DNA of 64,000 nt from Brachybacterium alimentarium (GTDB lineage: Bacteria; Actinomycetota; Actinomycetes; Actinomycetales; Dermabacteraceae): assembly GCF_002332425.1 (NCBI RefSeq), contig NZ_NRGS01000029.1, positions 17,999-81,998 on the forward strand. The letters are read 5' to 3'. Both the position numbers and the translations under genes were made by a program. Shown in pieces: positions 59,255 to 64,000 of the stretch. Position 1 is the stretch's first letter. Every line of letters starts with the position of its first letter. The notes under the pieces were generated by a model. That model had not been told where the DNA came from, did not search any database, and saw nothing but the letters and a program-made list of their open reading frames with translations.

Positions 59255-60399
59255 GATGCTGTCCTTCGGGTGGGGGTGCGGAGGAGGGCGGGCCAGGGTG
59301 CGGGCACTCCGACGACGCCGGTGATGCGGGCCGAGCCGTGCTCGAAGGCGCGGCCCAGTGCCCCGATGAGGGAGCCGTCCGCGGTGAGGCGGGCGGGCAC
59401 GACGTCGGGCTGATCGGGGGACATGAGCAGGTGGTGCAGGCTGCGCCGCAGCGGGTCCAGGAAGGTCTCGCCGGCGCGCGAGAGTCCGCCGCCGACGACG
59501 ACCAGCTCGGGATCGAGCGTGAGCAGCACGGTCGCCAGGCGCGGGGCGATATCCGCGCAGAAGGCGTCGATCTCCTGGCATGCCGCGCTGTCCCCGGCGG
59601 CGGCGCGCTCGAGCAGCGGGAAGGCCTCGTCGCCCGTGGACCAGGTCAGACGCCCACGTTCGGACGAGCTGGTCCAGCGCATGCCGCGCTGGCTGCCGAG
59701 CTCCCCGGCGAGGCGATGGCTGCCCTGCAGGATGCGTCCGTCCAGGATCAGGGCCAGGGAGATGCGGTGGCCGATCTGCACGTAGGCGATGGACTCCGCG
59801 GGCGGGCCGAGATGGCGCTCCGCGAGGGCGGCGAGCTTGATGTCGTTCTCGACCACGACCTCGGCGCCCAGCCGTTGCGCGAGCTCCGCGGCGAGATCAC
59901 GGCCGACGAGATCCGGGAGGGCGAGGCTCTGGGCGATGCGTCCGTCGGCCGCGAGGATGCCGGGCACGGCGAGGCCGAGGCATTGCGGAGCATGACCGGT
60001 GCCGCGAACGGCCTCCTCGGCGGCGGCGAGGTGGTCTCCCGTCTCCGCCGGCACGGTCGTGCGGGCGAGGACCGTGCCGACCGCGTCGCTGACCAGGCAG
60101 GTGACCGAGCGCTCGCCGAGATCCACGGCGGCGACGGTCGCGCTCGACGGATCCAGGGCGAAGCGGCGGGCGGGGCGGCCGGGCCGGCCCCCGCGGTCGA
60201 CGGCGGGGGAGGCCAGGAGGAGGGCGCCGGAGTCGGCGAGGTCCTGCAGGACGCTGTCCACGGTGGGGCGGGAGAGGCCGGTGCGCGTCGCGAGCTCGGC
60301 GACGCTCACCGGGCCGGACGCCTCGCGCAAGGACAGCACGCAGTCGCGGGCGTTGCCCTGACGCACTGCGGCGCCCGCGGCGCTCTCGGCCGTGCTCAT
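59251..60399 (-). CDS. ROK-family transcriptional regulator
   Basis: The 382-residue protein has an N-terminal winged helix (about 22-65, VSVAELATRTGLSRPTVDSV) and a ROK sugar-kinase-like domain (VAAVDLGERSVTCLVSD, then VVVENDIKLAALAERHLG, and VVVGGGLSRAGETFLDPL). The zinc motif CxCGxxGC that most ROK proteins carry after the GELG segment is absent; the text there is AGELGSQRGMRWTSSSERG. It probably represses the downstream isomerase and dehydrogenase genes until a sugar binds. The ATG at 60399 follows GGGAG, and two direct repeats lie just upstream as a likely operator. Confidence 0.88.
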   Translation of the reverse strand: MSTAESAAGAAVRQGNARDCVLSLREASGPVSVAELATRTGLSRPTVDSVLQDLADSGALLLASPAVDRGGRPGRPARRFALDPSSATVAAVDLGERSVTCLVSDAVGTVLARTTVPAETGDHLAAAEEAVRGTGHAPQCLGLAVPGILAADGRIAQSLALPDLVGRDLAAELAQRLGAEVVVENDIKLAALAERHLGPPAESIAYVQIGHRISLALILDGRILQGSHRLAGELGSQRGMRWTSSSERGRLTWSTGDEAFPLLERAAAGDSAACQEIDAFCADIAPRLATVLLTLDPELVVVGGGLSRAGETFLDPLRRSLHHLLMSPDQPDVVPARLTADGSLIGALGRAFEHGSARITGVVGVPAPWPALLRTPTRRTAS

Positions 60400-60420
60400 G
60401 GAGCTCCCTCGCCCTCGATC

Positions 60421-60442
60421 GTTTCGCAACCCGGTTTCACAA
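60421..60442. promoter_or_regulatory. direct-repeat operator of the ROK operon
   Basis: GTTTCGCAA (60421-60429) and GTTTCACAA (60434-60442) are direct repeats 13 bases apart. On the minus strand a TATTGT -10 candidate (60440-60445) overlaps the second repeat, so a protein bound here would cover the promoter of the ROK gene. Confidence 0.55.
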
Positions 60443-60492
60443 TACGGGGTCCTATCGTCGACCCCCTCGGGTCCGCTGTCAAGGCGCGGAGG

Positions 60493-60498
60493 TAGCGT
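60493..60498 (+). promoter_or_regulatory. -10 box for leaderless selO mRNA
   Basis: TAGCGT, six bases, then the ATG at 60505; no Shine-Dalgarno sequence. Confidence 0.55.
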
Positions 60499-60504
60499 GG
60501 GGGC

Positions 60505-61905
60505 ATGGAACCTCCGGTGCTGGCCCAGACGTATGCCGCGGCGCTCCCGGAGCTCTCCGTCCCGTGGCCCGCTGACGCTCCGCCCGACCCCGAGCTGGTG
60601 TGGCTGAACGAGGAGCTGGCGCGCGAGCTCGGCTACGACCCCGAGCTGCTGCGCAGCCCCGAGGGCATCGCGCTGCTCACCGGGCAGGGTGTCGAGACCA
60701 CCGCGCAGGCCTATGCGGGCCACCAGTTCGGTCAGCCCAATCCCCAGCTCGGCGACGGCCGTGCCGTGCTGCTCGGGGACCTCGTCGACACCCGTGGCCG
60801 ACGCCGCGACCTGCACCTCAAGGGCTCCGGGCCGACGCCCTTCGCACGCAGCGGGGACGGCCGGGCACCGCTGGGACCGATGCTGCGCGAGGCCGTCGTC
60901 GGCGAATTCCTCCATGCCGCCGGCGTGCCGACCACGCGCGCGCTGGCCGTGCTGAGCACCGGGGAGCGGATCGCCCCGCGGCAGGGCGTCACCCCCGAGC
61001 CGGGCGCGGTCCTGGTGCGAGTGGCCGCGAGCCACCTGCGGGTCGGCACCTTCGAGTACGCCGCCTGGAACCTGGGGCCCGACGCGGTGCGCGGGCTCGT
61101 CGACCATGCCATCGAGCGCCACCACCCTGAGGCCACGTCGCCTCTCGACCTGCTCGAGGCGGTGATGAACGCCCAGGCCGAGCTGCTCGCGCAGTGGATG
61201 CTGCTGGGGTTCGTGCACGGCGTGATGAACACCGACAACATGACGATCTCGGGCGAGGGCATCGACTACGGCCCCTGCGCCTTCCTCGATGTGCATCGGC
61301 GCGGCGCCGTGTTCAGCTCGATCGACCGGGGTGGTCGCTACGCCTACGGCAGCCAGCCCGGCATCGGCCTGTGGAACCTCTCGCGCTTCGCGGAGACCCT
61401 GCTCGCGGTGCTCGATGAGGAGGACCCGAACGTCGCCGTCGAGCAGGCCACCGCCGTGCTCGAGGGATATGTGACGCGGTACCGCGAGGCGTTCGGCCGG
61501 GGCCTCGCCGTGAAACTGGGCCTCCCGGCGCCGGCGGGGGACGAGCTGGGCGATGAGCTGTTCGCGCTGCTCGAGGAGCAGCAGGTCGACCACACGCGGT
61601 TCTTCCGTGCCCTGGCCGACGGCGAGGCGGCGGCGCTCTTCGCCGACCCGGCGCCGTTCACGGCCTGGCACGAGCGGCTGCGGGGCAGCGGAGGGGGCGA
61701 TATCGCGCCCGACGCCAACCCCGTGGTGATCCCGCGCAACGTCCACCTCGACTCCGCGCTGCGCGCTGCGCACCTGGGCGACCTGGAGCCGGTGCTGGCG
61801 CTGCTGGAAGCCGTGAGCCGCCCGTTCGAGCACCCTGCGGAGCATGCGCACCTGGAGGGCCCGGGCGAGGGCGGCGAGGACTTCCTGACCTTCTGCGGGA
61901 CGTGA
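60505..61905 (+). CDS. selO: protein adenylyltransferase SelO
   Basis: SelO (YdiU, UPF0061) is a pseudokinase-fold enzyme known to transfer AMP to target proteins, linked to oxidative stress. The 466 residues show the family blocks YAGHQFGQPNPQLGDGRA, LKGSGPTPFAR, VRVAASHLRVGTFEYAA and the metal-binding GFVHGVMNTDNMTISGEG and YGPCAFLD. The C terminus ends TFCGT, with Cys at the place where vertebrate SelO has selenocysteine. The ATG at 60505 follows TAGCGT by six bases, so the mRNA is probably leaderless. Confidence 0.94.
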   Translation: MEPPVLAQTYAAALPELSVPWPADAPPDPELVWLNEELARELGYDPELLRSPEGIALLTGQGVETTAQAYAGHQFGQPNPQLGDGRAVLLGDLVDTRGRRRDLHLKGSGPTPFARSGDGRAPLGPMLREAVVGEFLHAAGVPTTRALAVLSTGERIAPRQGVTPEPGAVLVRVAASHLRVGTFEYAAWNLGPDAVRGLVDHAIERHHPEATSPLDLLEAVMNAQAELLAQWMLLGFVHGVMNTDNMTISGEGIDYGPCAFLDVHRRGAVFSSIDRGGRYAYGSQPGIGLWNLSRFAETLLAVLDEEDPNVAVEQATAVLEGYVTRYREAFGRGLAVKLGLPAPAGDELGDELFALLEEQQVDHTRFFRALADGEAAALFADPAPFTAWHERLRGSGGGDIAPDANPVVIPRNVHLDSALRAAHLGDLEPVLALLEAVSRPFEHPAEHAHLEGPGEGGEDFLTFCGT

Positions 61906-62019
61906 GCAGGGTGCCCTGACCAGGGATTCTGGACGCATGGAGTGACATGGGTCATGCTCGGTGCCGGGCCGGCTACCGACCGGTCTGCTATCCCTTCCCC
62001 TCGGATAACGGAGGTTCCC

Positions 62020-63264
62020 GTGGACTCACTCTCGAACTTCGACTGGGCGGGGCTGGGGCTCAAGGTCCTGGCCGCCGTCGTCATCCTCGTCGTCACCGCG
62101 ATCCTGGCGATGCTCGTCAAGAAGGGCGTCGCGAGCCTGACCCGTCGAGTGCCCGCCCTGCAGCGTCCCGGCGTGGACGGAGACGGCCTCGGCGGCTCGA
62201 TCGGCACCATCGCCTCGATGATCATCTGGCTGCTGGGCCTGATCATGATCCTCGGGGTCTTCCAGCTCTCCGGGGTCCTCACCCCGGTCGTCACGATGCT
62301 CGAGCAGGCGCTCGGCTTCCTCCCGAACATCGTCGGCGCCCTGTTCGTCTTCATCATCGGCCTGACGATCGCGAAGATCGTGCGCGCCCTGATCACCACG
62401 GCCCTGAACACGGTGGACTTCGGCAAGCTGCTGGGCACCGCCCAGTCCGGCTTCGAGAAGGCCACCGGCGGCGTCACCTCCTCCGGTCAGCCCGCGACCG
62501 CCGCGGCCGGTGACGCTCCGGCCCAGGCCCCGGCTCGCCCGGCCTCGAAGGTGCCCGAGATCCTCGGCTCGGTCGTGTTCGCGCTGATCATGATCGTGGT
62601 GTCGATCGCGGCGCTGCAGATCCTCGGCATCGCCTCGATCTCCGACCCCGCCTCCTCGATGCTCACCGCGGTGTTCACCGCGATCCCGAACATCGTCGCC
62701 GCCGTGGTGCTGGTGGGCATCGGCGTGCTCATCGCCCGCTTCGTCTCCGGACTGTTCCGCCCGATCCTCGAGAGCTCCGGCATCGACGGATGGCTCATCA
62801 AGCAGGACATCCTCCCGCACGGCTCCACCGCCACCCCGACCGTGCTGCGCATCGTGGAGATCGCCGTGGTGCTGTTCTTCGCGGTGATGGGTGCCCAGGT
62901 GCTGGGCTTCCCGCAGATCACCGCGTTCCTCTCGGAGATCCTCGCCCTCGGCGGCAGCGTGCTGTTCGGCGGCGCGATCATCGCGGCCGGCTTCTTCATC
63001 GCGATGATCGTGGGCAAGATCCTCTCGGGCACCGTCTCCACGGTGGTGCGCTGGGCGATCATCATCCTGTTCACCGCGATGGGCCTGCAGTCCATGGGCG
63101 TGGCCGACTCCATCATCGAGATGGCCTTCGGCGCGCTCGTGATCGGCGGTGCCGCCGCAGCGGTGCTCGCCTTCGGCCTCGGCGGCCGCGACGCCGCCGC
63201 GCGCCAGCTCGAGAAGCTCGAGAGGAAGGCGCCTGCGGCCGACGCGCCCAGCACCGAGGCCTGA
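62020..63264 (+). CDS. MscS-related / CmpX-type multi-pass membrane protein
   Basis: The 414-residue protein has at least ten hydrophobic segments arranged as repeats; amphipathic repeats such as LFVFIIGLTIAKIVRALITT and VLVGIGVLIARFVSGLF are the TM-helix repeat seen in mechanosensitive-channel-related (CmpX-like) proteins. No cytoplasmic MscS beta domain is visible. A role in osmotic or envelope stress is inferred from relatives only. I place the start at the GTG at 62020 with GGAGG five bases upstream; an ATG at 61942 lacks one and adds unrelated residues. Confidence 0.8.
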   Translation: MDSLSNFDWAGLGLKVLAAVVILVVTAILAMLVKKGVASLTRRVPALQRPGVDGDGLGGSIGTIASMIIWLLGLIMILGVFQLSGVLTPVVTMLEQALGFLPNIVGALFVFIIGLTIAKIVRALITTALNTVDFGKLLGTAQSGFEKATGGVTSSGQPATAAAGDAPAQAPARPASKVPEILGSVVFALIMIVVSIAALQILGIASISDPASSMLTAVFTAIPNIVAAVVLVGIGVLIARFVSGLFRPILESSGIDGWLIKQDILPHGSTATPTVLRIVEIAVVLFFAVMGAQVLGFPQITAFLSEILALGGSVLFGGAIIAAGFFIAMIVGKILSGTVSTVVRWAIIILFTAMGLQSMGVADSIIEMAFGALVIGGAAAAVLAFGLGGRDAAARQLEKLERKAPAADAPSTEA

Positions 63265-63282
63265 TCCCCTCCCTCACCCCAC

Positions 63283-63317
63283 GCGCCCCCGCCCGCTCAC
63301 CGATCGGTCGGGGGCGC
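63283..63317 (+). terminator. hairpin after the membrane protein gene
   Basis: GCGCCCCCG and CGGGGGCGC pair over 9 bp around a loop that itself holds the palindrome CCGATCGG, 19 bases after the stop. It has no T-run. Confidence 0.5.
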
Positions 63318-63369
63318 GACCGTGCGCGGTGCTACGGTCGCAGTCCCCGCGAGACGGAAGGAGACGCTC

Positions 63370-63924
63370 ATGACCAGCTCTCTCGAAGGCCGTACGATCC
63401 TCCTGCTGAGCAGCAACTTCGGCACGGAGCGCGATGAGATCCGACGCCCGATCGACGCACTGCGCGAGGCAGGCGCCACGGTCACCGTCGCCGCCACGGA
63501 GGGCGGCACCGTGCGCACGCTCGTGGTCGACCATGACCCCGGCCCCGAGGTCCCCGTCGACACCACGTACGACGCCGTGCAGGCCGGCGACTACGACGCC
63601 GTGGTGCTGCCCGGCGGCACCCTGAACGCCGACGCGCTGCGCACCGACGCCACCGTCCTGTCCCTCGTGCGCGACATCGCCGGGGCCGGGAAGCCCGTCG
63701 CGGCGATCTGCCACGCGCCGTGGATCCTGCTCGAGGCGGGCCTCGTGGACGGTCGGGACCTCACGTCGGTGCCGACGATCCGCACCGACATGGTCAACGG
63801 CGGCGGCAGGTGGACCGACCAGGAGGTGGTGCGCGACGACAGCCACGGGCACCTGCTCATCACCTCCCGCACGCCCGACGACCTCGACGCCTTCAACGCG
63901 GCGATCATCGACGCGCTGAGCTGA
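63370..63924 (+). CDS. DJ-1/PfpI-family protein
   Basis: The 184-residue protein has the DJ-1/PfpI nucleophile elbow AAICHAPWIL (Cys114, His115), the acidic partner near GTERDEIRRPID (about 18-29) and DAVVLPGGTLNADALR. The set fits the YhbO/PfpI branch, reported as stress-protective deglycase or glyoxalase-like enzymes, though that activity is debated. GGAAGGAG precedes the ATG at 63370. The 3' end overlaps by about 20 bases a minus-strand frame entering from the right edge. Confidence 0.88.
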   Translation: MTSSLEGRTILLLSSNFGTERDEIRRPIDALREAGATVTVAATEGGTVRTLVVDHDPGPEVPVDTTYDAVQAGDYDAVVLPGGTLNADALRTDATVLSLVRDIAGAGKPVAAICHAPWILLEAGLVDGRDLTSVPTIRTDMVNGGGRWTDQEVVRDDSHGHLLITSRTPDDLDAFNAAIIDALS

Positions 63925-64000
63925 GCACCCCCAGGATCCTCTCGTCCACCGCCCGTCGGGCGCGCAGATGGGCGCCCGTGTCGTAGGAGAACGACGAGTA
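63905..64000 (-). CDS. C-terminal end of a gene cut by the right edge
   Basis: A minus-strand frame enters from the right edge and ends at a TGA at 63905-63907. Its 31 codons (SFSYDTGAHLRARRAVDERI and on) have third positions almost all G or C, as in the window's real genes. Too little is present to name the product. It overlaps the 3' end of the DJ-1 gene in convergent orientation. Confidence 0.45.
   Translation of the reverse strand, partial: YSSFSYDTGAHLRARRAVDERILGVLSSARR

Noticed and set aside
60600..61938. Minus-strand frame continuous with the ROK gene, extending it to about 895 codons
   Set aside because: The extension is the complement of selO, which has all family motifs; ROK proteins are about 380-400 residues and the winged helix begins just after 60399.

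Overview
The window is chromosomal DNA of a high-GC Gram-positive bacterium (Actinomycetota). Base composition is very GC-rich, third codon positions are almost all G or C, and the order rpmH-dnaA-dnaN-recF with yidD-yidC-jag-rsmG-parA-parB on the other arm is the actinobacterial origin region. Within that phylum, several features fit Micrococcales, perhaps a Brachybacterium or other Dermabacteraceae: a cysteine-free S18 in the rpsF-ssb-rpsR-rplI operon, a DUF222/HNH protein, a DUF6049 protein beside murJ, and ribosomal genes close to the origin. The genus is an inference. No insertion sequence, prophage or CRISPR array was seen; every gene but one looks intact and native.

Origin arm, 0.4-9.4 kb (minus strand): dnaA, dnaN, recF and a DUF721/DciA-like gene run away from the origin. 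Where gyrB-gyrA would be expected there is instead an FMN-riboswitch-controlled riboflavin operon, ribD-ribE-ribBA-ribH. The dnaA-dnaN gap (7.2-7.7 kb) and the dnaA-rpmH gap (9.4-9.85 kb) carry DnaA boxes. Other arm, 9.85-16.1 kb (plus strand): rpmH, rnpA, yidD, yidC, jag, rsmG, parA, parB.

16.1-19.0 kb is the most remarkable part. About 2.9 kb between parB and the thioredoxin genes has no credible gene. It holds 14 ParB-site-like 14-mers (parS variants), 82-225 bp apart. None is a perfect copy of the consensus, and the asymmetric variants flip orientation near 17.25 kb. A trio of DnaA-box-like sequences lies to the left of the array and a dense cluster lies to the right (18.54-18.82 kb). I read this as a dedicated centromere island, possibly joined to a replication origin or a DnaA-binding locus.

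19.0-28.0 kb (minus): a cell-envelope and redox block with a DUF6049 secreted protein, MurJ lipid II flippase, a membrane-anchored pseudokinase, a small membrane protein, thioredoxin reductase and a thioredoxin-like protein that has lost its CxxC. 28.1-34 kb (plus): CCA-adding enzyme, a class A penicillin-binding protein and an FAD/Rieske oxidoreductase. A membrane-protein gene broken by two one-base deletions follows (34.0-34.8 kb, minus). 35-44.7 kb: large-subunit catalase, an APC permease, an iron-siderophore ABC importer behind an IdeR/DtxR-like box, a small zinc-ribbon protein and an S9 peptidase.

44.9-50.7 kb (plus): rpsF-ssb-rpsR-rplI, a bL12-C-terminal-like small protein, a second APC permease, tRNA-Leu(CAG), CorA and a monoacylglycerol-lipase-like hydrolase. 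50.7-55.9 kb: an aldehyde dehydrogenase, a quinone-oxidoreductase-like protein, a NYN-domain protein and a DUF222-HNH protein. 55.9-60.4 kb (minus): ROK regulator, sugar-phosphate isomerase/epimerase and Gfo/Idh/MocA dehydrogenase genes, then a zinc formaldehyde-dehydrogenase-type gene; this looks like a polyol or sugar catabolic set under a self-regulating ROK repressor. 60.5-64 kb (plus): SelO, an MscS-related membrane protein, a DJ-1/PfpI protein, and the tail of a minus-strand gene at the right edge. Many single genes are preceded by TANNNT six or seven bases before the start codon, which points to frequent leaderless transcription.
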